Below are positions 25,941 through 35,182 of a stretch of 64,000 bases of DNA, piece after piece. The notes below the pieces were generated by a model, which had not been told where the DNA came from, did not search any database, and was given only the letters and a program-made list of their open reading frames with translations. Location: contig NZ_JACKTL010000070.1 of the NCBI RefSeq assembly GCF_025822245.1, forward strand, positions 45,797-109,796, read 5' to 3'. A program made the translations under genes and the position numbers. Source of the stretch: Mycolicibacterium hodleri (GTDB lineage Bacteria; Actinomycetota; Actinomycetes; Mycobacteriales; Mycobacteriaceae). Within the stretch, counting starts at the first letter, position 1. Each line of letters opens with the position of its first letter.

Positions 25941-26738
25941 ATGCGCTCTCTCAGCGTGGCCACACTCGCCACGGTCGCCACCATCTTCGGCTCGGCCGGC
26001 GTCGCGGCGGCTGCACCCAAGGACTACTGCGCCGACCTCAAGGGTGCCAACACCGGCACCTCGTGCGTCATCCAGCTCGCCGACCCGGCGTACGGCGTGA
26101 CCATCAGCATTCCGCAGGACTACCCCGACCAGAAGTCGGTCGCCGACTGGGTCTCCCAGACGCGCGACGCGTTCCTCAACGCGGCGAAGTCGGGGGCACC
26201 CCGCAGTGCGCCGTATCAGTTGACGGTCACGCCGACGGAGTACACCTCGGCCGTTCCTCCGCGTGGCTCGCAGGCCGTGGTGTTCAAGGTGAGCCAAAGC
26301 CTCGGTGACGCGAATCCGAAGACCACCTTCAAGGCGTTCAACTGGGACCAGACCTATCGCAAGACGATCACCTACACCGCCGCACCGGACGACAAGCTGA
26401 ACACGCCGCTGTGGCGGGTCGACGATCCGCTGCCGACCGTCGCCCCGATCGTCCAGTCCGAACTGCAGAAGCAGCTGGCACCGCCGCCGCCCGTCGCGCC
26501 GCCGACGCCGGCCGCGGGACAGCCGGTGACCCCCACGACCACCACCACACCGCCACCGGCGCCCGCACCGCTGCCGATTTCGTCGACCGCGCTGTACAAC
26601 CCGGCCAACTACCAGAACTTCGCGGTGGTCAACGACGGCGTGATCTTCTTCTTCGACCAGGGCGTGTTGTTGCCCGACTCGGCCGGGCCGTTGCAGGTGC
26701 TGGTGCCCCGGTCGGCGATCGACCCGATGATCGCGTAG
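25941..26738 (+). CDS. mpt64: MPT64-like secreted antigen with proline/threonine-rich insert
   Basis: 265 residues from ATG 25941, with AGGAGG-like spacing. A Sec signal peptide (1-25, ending VAAAA) precedes a mature start PKDYCADLKG. Segments such as YPDQKSVADWVSQTRDAFL, PPRGSQAVVFKV, FKAFNWDQTYRK, NYQNFAVVNDGVIFFF and VLVPRSAID match MPT64 (Rv1980c) almost throughout (DUF3298/RsiV-like fold). Cys30 and Cys42 should form its disulfide. Residues about 181-213 are an unusual proline, alanine and threonine linker not present in M. tuberculosis MPT64. The protein should be secreted. It converges on the cupin gene with a three-base gap. Confidence 0.93.
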   Translation: MRSLSVATLATVATIFGSAGVAAAAPKDYCADLKGANTGTSCVIQLADPAYGVTISIPQDYPDQKSVADWVSQTRDAFLNAAKSGAPRSAPYQLTVTPTEYTSAVPPRGSQAVVFKVSQSLGDANPKTTFKAFNWDQTYRKTITYTAAPDDKLNTPLWRVDDPLPTVAPIVQSELQKQLAPPPPVAPPTPAAGQPVTPTTTTTPPPAPAPLPISSTALYNPANYQNFAVVNDGVIFFFDQGVLLPDSAGPLQVLVPRSAIDPMIA

Positions 26739-26741
26739 CGC

Positions 26742-27263
26742 TTAGTCGCCGGCGGACTCGATCGGGTACGGATGCGCGGGGTCGGATTCGTAGCAGATCG
26801 CAAACGGTTTGTTCGTGATGAAGAGGAACGTGACGTCGTTGTCGGCGGTGGCGCCGTGCTCCATCCAGCCACCCTCGGGAAACCACACGAAGCTACCGGG
26901 CCCGTACTCGCCCTCGTGCGTGTTCAGCACTCCGTCGAGGACGTACATGCCGTGAGCATGCGGATGGGTGTGCCACACGTTGGTGAAGCCCGCGGCATAC
27001 CGCAGCATGAACACCTGCATTCCCGTGTCGGGATCGGAAAACAGTTCCTTCGAGGGTATTTCGGCGCCGATCTGCGGGACCACGAAGGTCGACCACGGCA
27101 TGCGGCTCGAGTCGGCGACGGTGAGTTCTATCTGGTTGCTCGGTACCTTCAACTGTCCGGCTCCTCCCGAATCGTCCCGCGTCGGTCGCGGGACTTCGAG
27201 CAGAACCTTAGGAATCCACTGTTTCCGAATGGTTTTCAATGGATTACGTGGCGATGTCCGCAT
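26742..27263 (-). CDS. cupin-domain protein
   Basis: 173 residues as the longest frame from ATG 27263. The cupin core begins near residue 40 (PSNQIELTVADSSRMPW), so the true start may be internal. Cupin motif 1 is TNVWHTHPHAHGMYVLDG, with metal ligands His97, His99 and a downstream His or Glu. Motif 2 is GPGSFVWFPEGGWMEHG. It resembles ChrR/acetylacetone-cleaving type cupins that bind a divalent metal. Function is not predictable. It is convergent with the MPT64 homologue. Confidence 0.8.
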   Translation of the reverse strand: MRTSPRNPLKTIRKQWIPKVLLEVPRPTRDDSGGAGQLKVPSNQIELTVADSSRMPWSTFVVPQIGAEIPSKELFSDPDTGMQVFMLRYAAGFTNVWHTHPHAHGMYVLDGVLNTHEGEYGPGSFVWFPEGGWMEHGATADNDVTFLFITNKPFAICYESDPAHPYPIESAGD

Positions 27264-27593
27264 GCGCTACCCCGCGGGCGTCGTCACCGTTGAACCGTCA
27301 TGGCTTCGCGAAACCCGCTGCTGCCAAGATCTTCTCCCCGACACGGCGGTGACCTTCCCGCACACGATCACGTGTCTACGCCCCGGTCGCACACCGTCGT
27401 CGCGTCCATACGGGATCCATACGACGTGGCCGGCAATCCTGACGAACGACGATCGCGCCTCTCACGACGCGACGGATCGGGACGTCTGAGGCCCGTGTCG
27501 CGGGACGTCACCGTGACCGCCCCCGCGCTGACCTGCCGACCCCGGCGCCGCCTCGTCGGCGGCGCATGGATTGCGTCAAGGACCCTTCCGGGC

Positions 27594-27613
27594 CCGTAAA
27601 GGAACCGTAAAGG
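27594..27613 (+). promoter_or_regulatory. direct repeat, candidate KdpE operator
   Basis: CCGTAAAGG occurs twice with an 11-bp repeat length, about one helical turn, 120 bp upstream of the first small ORF. PhoB/OmpR-family regulators bind such head-to-tail repeats, and kdpE of this family lies in the operon. Confidence 0.5.
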
Positions 27614-27659
27614 GCCGCGATCGACGCATTTTCGAGGTCTAGCTTTCGAAGCAGTGCCG

Positions 27660-27681
27660 CGTCGCGAGAAGCATCGCGACG
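27660..27681 (+). other. 8-bp perfect hairpin in the kdp leader
   Basis: CGTCGCGA, a six-base loop and TCGCGACG form a strong stem 51 bp upstream of the first small ORF. No uridine tract follows, so it is more likely a leader structure (RNA stability or control) than a terminator. Confidence 0.5.
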
Positions 27682-27732
27682 GCCACCGCGAGTCACCGGT
27701 GCCTGCCGGCTCGCTCAGTGAATGGAGATGAA

Positions 27733-27816
27733 ATGTCGGTCTTGCTGTACGTCGTGCTGACGGTGGCGATCTTCGCGCTGCTCGGCCTGGTGCAGAAGGT
27801 GGTCGAGGGACTGTGA
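27733..27816 (+). CDS. 27-residue membrane peptide upstream of kdpF
   Basis: ATG 27733 with GGAG six bases upstream encodes MSVLLYVVLTVAIFALLGLV and then QKVVEGL, a single membrane helix followed by a short charged tail. It overlaps the kdpF start (GTGA), so it is translated with kdpF. It is about the size of KdpF but a different sequence. It may be a second regulatory or stabilising subunit of the KdpFABC complex. I know of no assigned function. Confidence 0.65.
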   Translation: MSVLLYVVLTVAIFALLGLVQKVVEGL

Positions 27817-27902
27817 GTTACCAGAACTTGATCGGCCTGGCGCTGGTGGCGGGTCTCGCGATATTCATGGTCGCGGCCCTGCTCTTTCCGGAGAGGTTCT
27901 AG
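27813..27902 (+). CDS. kdpF: KdpF, small subunit of K+-transporting ATPase
   Basis: 29 residues from GTG 27813. It is a single hydrophobic helix with sequence YQNLIGLALVAGLAIFMVAAL followed by LFPERF, typical of actinobacterial KdpF. The peptide stabilises the KdpABC complex in the membrane. Start and stop overlap the neighbours (GTGA before, TAGTG after), so it is coupled to kdpA. Confidence 0.85.
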   Translation: MSYQNLIGLALVAGLAIFMVAALLFPERF

Positions 27903-29572
27903 TGAGCACCACCACCGCGGGGCTCACATTCCTCGCTCTACTGGTCTTGGCCCTCGCCGCAGTCCACGTCCCCCTCGGCGACTACATGTACCGGGTGTAC
28001 AACTCGGACAAGGACTCTCGTGCCGAGCGCCTGATCTATCGACTCATCGGCGCCGATCCGAAGGCCGAACAGACCTGGGCAGCCTACGCCCGCAGCGTGC
28101 TGGCCTTCTCGGCGATCAGCGTCTTGGCGCTGTTCGTCTTCCAGCTCGTACAGGGCAAGCTGCCTCTGCACCCCAACGACCCCGCCACCGAGATGACCCC
28201 GGCGCTGGCCTGGAACACCGCCATCAGCTTCGTCACCAACACCAACTGGCAGGCCTACTCCGGTGAGAGCACCCAGGGCCACCTCGTCCAGATGGCCGGA
28301 CTCACCGTGCAGAACTTCGTCTCCGCCGCCGTCGGCATGGCCGTCGCCGTGGCGCTGGTGCGCGGATTCGCCCGCACCCGCACCGGCGACCTCGGCAACT
28401 TCTGGGTCGACCTGGTGCGTGGCACCATCCGCATCCTGCTGCCCGTCGCGTTCGTTGCCGCGCTGATCCTCATCGTGGGCGGAGTGATCCAAAACTTCCA
28501 CCTACACGACCAGATCGTCACGACGCTGAACGGTGCTCGACAGACCATCCCCGGTGGCCCGGTCGCCAGCCAAGAGGCCATCAAGGAGCTCGGCACCAAT
28601 GGCGGTGGCTTCTACAACGCCAACTCGGCACACCCCTTCGAGAACCCGACGACGTGGACCAACTGGATCGAGATCTTCCTGCTGCTGGTCATCTCGTTCT
28701 CGATGCCACGCATGTTCGGCCGCATGGTCGACAGCAAGAAGCAGGGCTACGCGATCGTCGCCGTCATGGGCGTCATCGCCCTGCTCAGCACCAGCCTGAT
28801 GCTGGTCTTCCAGATGCAGCACCACGGCACCGTCCCGACCGCGGTCGGTGCGGCGTCCGAAGGCGTCGAGCAGCGCTTCGGGGTGTTCGACTCGGCCATC
28901 TTCGGCAGCGCCACCACCCTCACCTCGACGGGCGCCGTGGACTCCTTTCACGACTCGTACACCAGCCTCGGCGGCATGATGACGCTGTTCAACATGCAAC
29001 TCGGCGAGGTCGCCCCCGGCGGTACGGGTTCCGGTCTCTACGGCATGCTGATCCTCGCCGTCATCACGGTATTCGTCGCGGGCCTCATGGTCGGGCGGAC
29101 GCCGGAATACCTCGGCAAGAAGATCACGCCGCGCGAGATCAAGCTCGCGGCAGCCTACTTCCTGGTGACTCCGTTGATCGTGCTGACCGGCACGGCGATC
29201 GCGATGGCGGGCCCCGATCAGCGGGCCTCGATGCTCAACACCGGACCGCACGGCTTGTCAGAGGTGTTGTACGCGTTCACGTCTGCGGCCAACAACAACG
29301 GCTCCGCCTTCGCGGGCATCAGTGTCAACACCACGTGGTACAACACCGCGCTCGGGCTGGCGATGGTGCTGGGCCGGTTCCTGCCGATCATCCTGGTGCT
29401 CGCCCTGGCCGGTTCGTTGGCCAAACAGGGCAGCACGCCCGAATCGGTCGGCACCCTGCCCACCCACCGACCGCAGTTCGTCGGCATGGTGGTCGGTGTC
29501 ACCGTCATCCTCGTCGCACTCACCTTCCTACCCGCTCTAGCGCTCGGGCCACTCGCCGAAGGAATTCACTGA
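27902..29572 (+). CDS. kdpA: KdpA, K+-translocating subunit
   Basis: 556 residues from GTG 27902 with about ten membrane helices. The four selectivity-filter-like loops are visible: TNTNWQAYSGES, TNGGGFYNANSAHPFENPT, GSATTLTSTGAVDSF and SAANNNGSAFAG. It forms the K+ channel-like subunit of the high-affinity Kdp ATPase that scavenges K+ at micromolar levels. It is one base from kdpB and part of kdpFABCDE. Confidence 0.97.
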   Translation: MSTTTAGLTFLALLVLALAAVHVPLGDYMYRVYNSDKDSRAERLIYRLIGADPKAEQTWAAYARSVLAFSAISVLALFVFQLVQGKLPLHPNDPATEMTPALAWNTAISFVTNTNWQAYSGESTQGHLVQMAGLTVQNFVSAAVGMAVAVALVRGFARTRTGDLGNFWVDLVRGTIRILLPVAFVAALILIVGGVIQNFHLHDQIVTTLNGARQTIPGGPVASQEAIKELGTNGGGFYNANSAHPFENPTTWTNWIEIFLLLVISFSMPRMFGRMVDSKKQGYAIVAVMGVIALLSTSLMLVFQMQHHGTVPTAVGAASEGVEQRFGVFDSAIFGSATTLTSTGAVDSFHDSYTSLGGMMTLFNMQLGEVAPGGTGSGLYGMLILAVITVFVAGLMVGRTPEYLGKKITPREIKLAAAYFLVTPLIVLTGTAIAMAGPDQRASMLNTGPHGLSEVLYAFTSAANNNGSAFAGISVNTTWYNTALGLAMVLGRFLPIILVLALAGSLAKQGSTPESVGTLPTHRPQFVGMVVGVTVILVALTFLPALALGPLAEGIH

Positions 29573-29573
29573 C

Positions 29574-31727
29574 ATGTCCACTCCAACAATTGATTCCACC
29601 CCGATCCAGCACGCCGGACCACAGCCTGCCAAAGGCCAGGTCAAGGGCGGGCTGCTCGACCCCAAGATGCTGCTGAAGTCACTGCCCGACGCAGTGCGCA
29701 AGCTCGATCCGCGCACCCTGTGGCGCAACCCGGTGATGTTCATCGTCGAGGTCGGCGCCGTCTGGAGCACGATCCTGGCGATCGTCGAACCGTCGTGGTT
29801 CGCGTGGCTGATCGTCGTCTGGCTCTGGCTGACGGTGATCTTCGCCAACCTCGCCGAAGCCGTCGCCGAAGGGCGCGGCAAGGCCCAGGCCGACACTCTT
29901 CGCAAGGCCAAGACCGACATGGTGGCGCGTCGTCTGAACGGATGGGCGCCGGGCGTAGCGGGCACCGAGGAGGAGGTCGCCGCGCCCCAGCTCGCCCAGG
30001 GCGACGTCGTGGTGGTGGAAGCCGGCCAGACCATCCCGGGCGACGGTGACGTCGTGGAAGGCATTGCCTCAGTCGACGAATCCGCCATCACCGGTGAATC
30101 CGCGCCCGTCATCCGCGAATCCGGCGGTGACCGGTCCGCCGTGACCGGCGGTACCACGGTGCTGTCCGACCGGATCGTCGTGAGGATCACCCAGAAGCCC
30201 GGCGAGAGCTTCATCGACCGGATGATCGCGCTCGTCGAGGGCGCCAACCGGCAGAAGACGCCCAACGAGATCGCGCTGAACATCTTGCTTGCAGCGCTGA
30301 CGCTGATCTTCGTCTTCGCCGTCGCCACCCTGCAGCCACTCGCGATCTTCTCCAAGGCGAACAACCCTGGTGTCCCGGACTCGTTGGCACTCAACGGCGA
30401 CGGCATCAGCGGCATCGTCATGGTCGCCCTGCTGGTGTGTCTCATCCCGACCACCATCGGCGCCCTGCTGTCCGCCATCGGCATCGCCGGCATGGACCGT
30501 CTGGTGCAGCGCAACGTGCTCGCCATGTCCGGGCGTGCCGTCGAGGCCGCCGGCGACGTCAACGTGCTGTTGCTGGACAAGACCGGCACCATCACCCTCG
30601 GCAACCGGCAGGCGTCGGAGTTCGTTCCACTGCCCGACGTCACCGCAGAGCAGCTCGCCGACGCCGCGCAGCTCTCCAGCCTGGCCGACGAGACCCCGGA
30701 GGGGCGCTCGATCGTCGTGTTCGCCAAACAGGAGTTCGGCCTGCGAGCCCGTACCCCCGGTGAGCTCGACGGCGCCGAATGGGTCGAGTTCACCGCCATG
30801 ACGCGGATGTCCGGCGTCAACCTCACCGACGGCCACCAATTACGCAAGGGCGCAACCAATTCCGTAGCCGAATGGATTCGCAGTCACGGCGGGTCGGTGC
30901 CAGATGCACTCGGCGCCGTCGTGGACGAGATCTCTGCCGCCGGTGGCACACCGCTGGCGGTCGGCGAGGTCCGAAACGGCACGGCCACCGTTCTCGGCGT
31001 CGTCCACCTCAAGGACGTCGTCAAGCAAGGCATGCGGGAACGGTTCGACGAGATGCGCAAGATGGGCATCCGCACGGTGATGATCACCGGTGACAACCCG
31101 TTGACCGCCAAGGCAATTGCCGACGAGGCCGGTGTCGACGACTTCCTGGCCGAAGCCACCCCCGAGGACAAGCTGGCGCTGATCAAGCGCGAGCAGGAGG
31201 GCGGCAAGCTCGTCGCGATGACCGGCGACGGCACCAACGACGCCCCCGCCCTGGCGCAAGCCGACGTCGGCGTCGCGATGAACACCGGCACGTCGGCTGC
31301 CAAGGAGGCCGGCAACATGGTCGACCTCGACTCCGACCCGACCAAGCTCATCGAGATCGTCGAGATCGGCAAGCAGCTGCTGATTACCCGTGGGGCCCTG
31401 ACCACGTTCTCGATCGCCAACGACATCGCCAAGTACTTTGCGATCATCCCGGCCATGTTCGTGGTGCTGTTCCCCGGCCTGGACCTGCTCAACGTGATGC
31501 GGCTGCACAGCCCGCAATCGGCGATTCTCTCGGCGGTCATCTTCAACGCCATCGTCATCATCGCGCTGATCCCGCTGTCACTGCGCGGGGTGCGCTACAC
31601 CCCGAGCAGCGCGTCAAAGCTGTTGAGCCGCAACCTCTTGATTTACGGCGTTGGTGGCATCGTCGCCCCCTTCGTCGGGATCAAGCTCATCGACCTGTTG
31701 ATCCAATTCCTCCCCGGGATGTCCTAA
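29574..31727 (+). CDS. kdpB: KdpB, P-type ATPase subunit
   Basis: 717 residues from ATG 29574. P-type ATPase motifs are complete: actuator TGES (ITGESAPV), phosphorylated Asp335 in DKTGTITLGNR, and the hinge GDGTNDAPALAQADVGVAM. The N-terminus has an extra 25 to 30 residues before the KMLLKSLPDAVRKLDP start. It hydrolyses ATP to drive K+ through KdpA. It is followed after three bases by kdpC. Confidence 0.97.
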   Translation: MSTPTIDSTPIQHAGPQPAKGQVKGGLLDPKMLLKSLPDAVRKLDPRTLWRNPVMFIVEVGAVWSTILAIVEPSWFAWLIVVWLWLTVIFANLAEAVAEGRGKAQADTLRKAKTDMVARRLNGWAPGVAGTEEEVAAPQLAQGDVVVVEAGQTIPGDGDVVEGIASVDESAITGESAPVIRESGGDRSAVTGGTTVLSDRIVVRITQKPGESFIDRMIALVEGANRQKTPNEIALNILLAALTLIFVFAVATLQPLAIFSKANNPGVPDSLALNGDGISGIVMVALLVCLIPTTIGALLSAIGIAGMDRLVQRNVLAMSGRAVEAAGDVNVLLLDKTGTITLGNRQASEFVPLPDVTAEQLADAAQLSSLADETPEGRSIVVFAKQEFGLRARTPGELDGAEWVEFTAMTRMSGVNLTDGHQLRKGATNSVAEWIRSHGGSVPDALGAVVDEISAAGGTPLAVGEVRNGTATVLGVVHLKDVVKQGMRERFDEMRKMGIRTVMITGDNPLTAKAIADEAGVDDFLAEATPEDKLALIKREQEGGKLVAMTGDGTNDAPALAQADVGVAMNTGTSAAKEAGNMVDLDSDPTKLIEIVEIGKQLLITRGALTTFSIANDIAKYFAIIPAMFVVLFPGLDLLNVMRLHSPQSAILSAVIFNAIVIIALIPLSLRGVRYTPSSASKLLSRNLLIYGVGGIVAPFVGIKLIDLLIQFLPGMS

Positions 31728-31730
31728 GAC

Positions 31731-32639
31731 ATGAAAATTCAGAGCATTCTTCGCCAACACCTCGCCGCGATCCGCGCACTTCTGGTGCTCACCGCGATCA
31801 CCGGCATCGCCTACCCACTCGTCGTCTGGGCCGTGGCCATGCTGCCCGGCCTCAACGACAAGGCCCAGGGCTCGATCATCACCGAAGCCGGGAAACCGGT
31901 TGGCAGCTCGCTGATCGGCCAGATGTTCACCGATGCCGACGGCAATCCCATCCCCAAGTACTTCCAGAGCAGGCCCTCGGCGGCCGGTGACGGGTACGAC
32001 CCCATGGCCACCAGCGCCAGCAACCTGGGACCCGAGAGCATCGTCGACACCCCCGCGGACCCGTCGCTGTCCGCGGACGCCAACGGTTACAAGGCGAGCC
32101 TGCTCACCCTGGTGTGCTCGCGGAGCAAGGCGGTGGCCGAGTTGGACGGAGTCAGCGCCGCGCGCCCGTTCTGCACCGGTGACGGAGTCGGGGCGGTGCT
32201 GTCGGTGATCGGGCCCCGCGATGCCCAGGGCAACGTCGTCAACCCCACCCGGGCGGTCAGCGTCAACGAGCCGTGCAACGCCACCAAGGCACCGTTCCTG
32301 GCCACCTACGAAGGCGTCAAGGTCGAATGCGCGAAGTTCGGCGAGGACTACACCATCGGCCAGATCGTGCCGATTCGCGGTGCGGCGTCGGCCGAGCCCG
32401 CCGTGCCCGCCGACGCGGTGACGGCCAGCGGCAGCGGCCTCGACCCGAACATCTCCCCGGCCTATGCCGACCTTCAAGTCAGCAGGGTCGCCAAGGCCCG
32501 CGGCACCACTGAGGACTACGTGCGCAACGTGGTGGCGGCCAACACCTATGGCCGCGATCTGGGATTCATGGGCGAGCCACGGGTGAACGTTCTGGAGCTC
32601 AACCTGGAGCTGGATCAGAAGTTCGCGGCGAAGAGCTGA
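31731..32639 (+). CDS. kdpC: KdpC with large extracytoplasmic insert
   Basis: 302 residues against about 190 for typical KdpC. The N-terminal membrane helix (about 14-38), the FQSRPSAAGDGYDP stretch (78-91) and the C-terminal PADAVTASGSGLDPNISPAYA (226-246) are canonical. Residues about 101-228 contain an extra segment with four cysteines, Cys129, Cys148, Cys182 and Cys200, which would lie outside the membrane and could form two disulfides. KdpC stabilises and stimulates KdpB. The insert may be a lid or a partner-binding module. Reading frame and base use continue normally, so it is not an assembly artefact. Confidence 0.93.
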   Translation: MKIQSILRQHLAAIRALLVLTAITGIAYPLVVWAVAMLPGLNDKAQGSIITEAGKPVGSSLIGQMFTDADGNPIPKYFQSRPSAAGDGYDPMATSASNLGPESIVDTPADPSLSADANGYKASLLTLVCSRSKAVAELDGVSAARPFCTGDGVGAVLSVIGPRDAQGNVVNPTRAVSVNEPCNATKAPFLATYEGVKVECAKFGEDYTIGQIVPIRGAASAEPAVPADAVTASGSGLDPNISPAYADLQVSRVAKARGTTEDYVRNVVAANTYGRDLGFMGEPRVNVLELNLELDQKFAAKS

Positions 32640-32650
32640 GCCGTCCGGAC

Positions 32651-35182
32651 ATGACCGGCGTGGCGAACCCTCGGTACAAGGCCAAGCGCGGCGAGTTGCG
32701 GATCTATCTGGGGGCGGCCCCGGGCGTCGGGAAGACCTTCGCGATGCTCGGGGAAGCCCGCCGCCGCCTCGACCGCGGCACGGACGTCGTGGCCGCGGTC
32801 GTGGAGACCCATGGCCGCAAGAAGACCGCGGAGATGATGGCTGGAATCGACCTGATTCCGCCGCGCTTCGTCGACTACCGCGGTAGCAGGTTCGCCGAGC
32901 TCGACGTGGAAGCGGTCCTGGAACGACGACCCGAGGTGGTTCTGGTCGACGAGCTCGCCCACACCAACACCCCCGGCAGCAGAAATGCCAAGCGCTGGCA
33001 GGACATCGAGGAGTTGTTGGCCGCCGGCATCAGCGTCGTCACCACGGTCAACGTCCAGCACCTTGCGAGCCTCAACGACGTGGTCGCCCAGATCACCGGA
33101 ATCGAACAGCAGGAGACCGTACCGGACGACGTCGTGCGCGGCGCGGATCAGATCGAGCTGGTGGACATCTCACCGGAGGCGTTGCGGCGGAGGATGTCTC
33201 ACGGCAACGTCTACGCGCCGGAGAAGGTCGACGCGGCGTTGTCCAACTACTTCCGCCGAGGCAACCTCACCGCACTCCGGGAGCTGGCACTGCTGTGGCT
33301 GGCAGACCAGGTCGACGCGGCGCTGGCGAAGTACCGCGCCGAGAACGAGATCACCGATACCTGGGAGGCCAGGGAACGCGTCGTCGTGGCCGTCACCGGA
33401 GACAGCGAATCCGAGACCCTGGTGCGCCGCGCCTCCCGCATCGCCTCCCGCTCCAGCGCCGAACTGATGGTCGTGCACGTCGTCCGCGGTGACGGTCTGG
33501 CAGGTGTCTCGGCTCCGCAAATGGGCAAGGTGCGCGAGCTCGCCACCAGCCTCGGCGCCACCATGCACGCGGTGACCGGAACCGACGTCACCGCCGCGCT
33601 GCTCGACTTCGCCCGCGAGAACAACGCCACCCAACTGGTCCTCGGCACCTCACGGCGATCCCGCTGGGCTCGCATCTTCGACGAGGGCATCGCTGCGCGA
33701 ACGGTCCAGCACTCCGGCAAGATCGACGTGCACATGGTGACCCATGCGCAAGCCGCCCAGGGCATCTCGCTGCAGTCCCTGGCACCGCGGCAACGACGGA
33801 TGCTGTCCTGGCTGGCGGCGATCGTCGTGCCCTCCGTGATCTGCGCGCTCACCTACGTCTTCATCGACCCCTACCTCGGCATCGCCGGTGAGACCGCCCT
33901 GTTCTTCGTCGGCGTGCTGGTCGTCGCGCTCCTCGGCGGCGTCGCCCCGGCGATGTTGTCCGCGTTGCTCTCCGGACTGCTGCTGAACTACTTCCTCACC
34001 GCGCCCCGCTTCAGCTTCACCATCGCCGAGCCGGACAGCGCCGTCACCGAGGTCGTCCTGCTGGCCATGGCAATCGCCGTCGCCGTCTTGGTCGACCGGG
34101 CCGCCAACCGCACCCGCGAAGCCCGAAGCGCGTCCCAGGAGGCCGAACTGCTCAGCCTGTTCGCCGGCGCGGTGCTTCGGGGCGCCGACCTGGAGACGCT
34201 TCTCGAGCGGGTCCGCGAGACCTATCAGCAGCGCGCGGTCAGCGTCCTGCGCAGCGGATCCGGCATCGTCGCCTGTGTTGGCGAGAGTCCCTGCGTAACC
34301 GTGGATTCCGCCGACACCGCGATCGAGGTTGGCGACGACGAATTCTGGATGCTGCTGGCAGGACGGCAATTGGCCGCGCGCGACCGCCGCGTGCTCGGCG
34401 TCGTCGCCAGACAGGCCGTGGGCCTCATCAAGCAACGCGAGCTCACGGAGGAAGCCGGAAAGGTGCACGCGATCGCCCAGGCCGACGAACTGCGCCGCTC
34501 ACTGCTGTCGGCGGTCAGCCACGACTTGCGGACCCCGCTGGCCGGTGCCAAGGCCGCCGTGTCGAGCCTGCGTGCCGAGGACGTCGGCTTCTCCCCGGAG
34601 GACACGGCCGAACTGCTGGCCACCGTGGAGGAGTCGATCGACCAACTCACCGCACTGGTTGGCAACCTGCTGGACTCTTCCCGACTGGCCGCAGGGGTCG
34701 TGTCGCCCCGGCTGAGCCGCGTCTACCTGGAGGAGGCGGTGCAGCGTGCGCTGGTCGGGATCGACAAGGGTGCCACCGGATTCGCCCGCTCCGCGATGTC
34801 CCGGGTGAAGGTCGAGGTGGGCGACGCCGTCGTGATGGCCGACAGTGGACTGCTCGAGCGGGTGCTTGGCAATCTCATCGACAACGCCCTGCGGTACGCG
34901 CCCGACAGTGTCGTCCGGATCAATGCCGCACGTGTCGGTGACCGTGTGCTGCTCAACGTCGCCGACGAGGGACCCGGAATTGCCCGCGGCACCGAAGATC
35001 AGGTGTTCGAGCCGTTTCAGCGGCTCGGCGACTTCGACAACACCACCGGTGTCGGTCTCGGGCTCTCGGTGGCGCGTGGTTTCGTCGAGGCGATGGGTGG
35101 CACGGTGCAGGCCACCGACACCCCCGGTGGTGGGCTGACCGTCATCATCGACCTCGCCGCGCCGACGGAGAACGAGCGGTGA
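32651..35182 (+). CDS. kdpD: KdpD sensor kinase
   Basis: 843 residues from ATG 32651. The N-terminal KdpD domain has Walker A GAAPGVGKT (21-29) and Walker B VVLVDELAHTN. A Usp domain (about 240-370) begins VVAVTGDSESET and is the usual c-di-AMP or nucleotide-binding module. Four membrane helices follow (about 385-490), then a GAF-like region. The histidine kinase domain has phospho-acceptor His624 in SAVSHDLRTPLAG and an ATPase domain with NLIDNALRYAP. It senses low K+ or osmotic stress and phosphorylates KdpE. It overlaps kdpE by four bases. Confidence 0.96.
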   Translation: MTGVANPRYKAKRGELRIYLGAAPGVGKTFAMLGEARRRLDRGTDVVAAVVETHGRKKTAEMMAGIDLIPPRFVDYRGSRFAELDVEAVLERRPEVVLVDELAHTNTPGSRNAKRWQDIEELLAAGISVVTTVNVQHLASLNDVVAQITGIEQQETVPDDVVRGADQIELVDISPEALRRRMSHGNVYAPEKVDAALSNYFRRGNLTALRELALLWLADQVDAALAKYRAENEITDTWEARERVVVAVTGDSESETLVRRASRIASRSSAELMVVHVVRGDGLAGVSAPQMGKVRELATSLGATMHAVTGTDVTAALLDFARENNATQLVLGTSRRSRWARIFDEGIAARTVQHSGKIDVHMVTHAQAAQGISLQSLAPRQRRMLSWLAAIVVPSVICALTYVFIDPYLGIAGETALFFVGVLVVALLGGVAPAMLSALLSGLLLNYFLTAPRFSFTIAEPDSAVTEVVLLAMAIAVAVLVDRAANRTREARSASQEAELLSLFAGAVLRGADLETLLERVRETYQQRAVSVLRSGSGIVACVGESPCVTVDSADTAIEVGDDEFWMLLAGRQLAARDRRVLGVVARQAVGLIKQRELTEEAGKVHAIAQADELRRSLLSAVSHDLRTPLAGAKAAVSSLRAEDVGFSPEDTAELLATVEESIDQLTALVGNLLDSSRLAAGVVSPRLSRVYLEEAVQRALVGIDKGATGFARSAMSRVKVEVGDAVVMADSGLLERVLGNLIDNALRYAPDSVVRINAARVGDRVLLNVADEGPGIARGTEDQVFEPFQRLGDFDNTTGVGLGLSVARGFVEAMGGTVQATDTPGGGLTVIIDLAAPTENER

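Larger units (their letters stand above)
27264..27732. promoter_or_regulatory. kdp operon leader and promoter region
   Basis: 469 bp with no credible protein gene. Its right part holds two CCGTAAAGG direct repeats (27594-27602 and 27605-27613, 11-bp period), which is the spacing expected for an OmpR-type regulator such as KdpE. It also holds an 8-bp perfect hairpin at 27660-27681 just before the first kdp ORF. Confidence 0.45.

Noticed and set aside
29537..30859. Minus-strand frame across kdpB
   Set aside because: Serine/alanine-rich antisense shadow of a clearly coding P-type ATPase gene.
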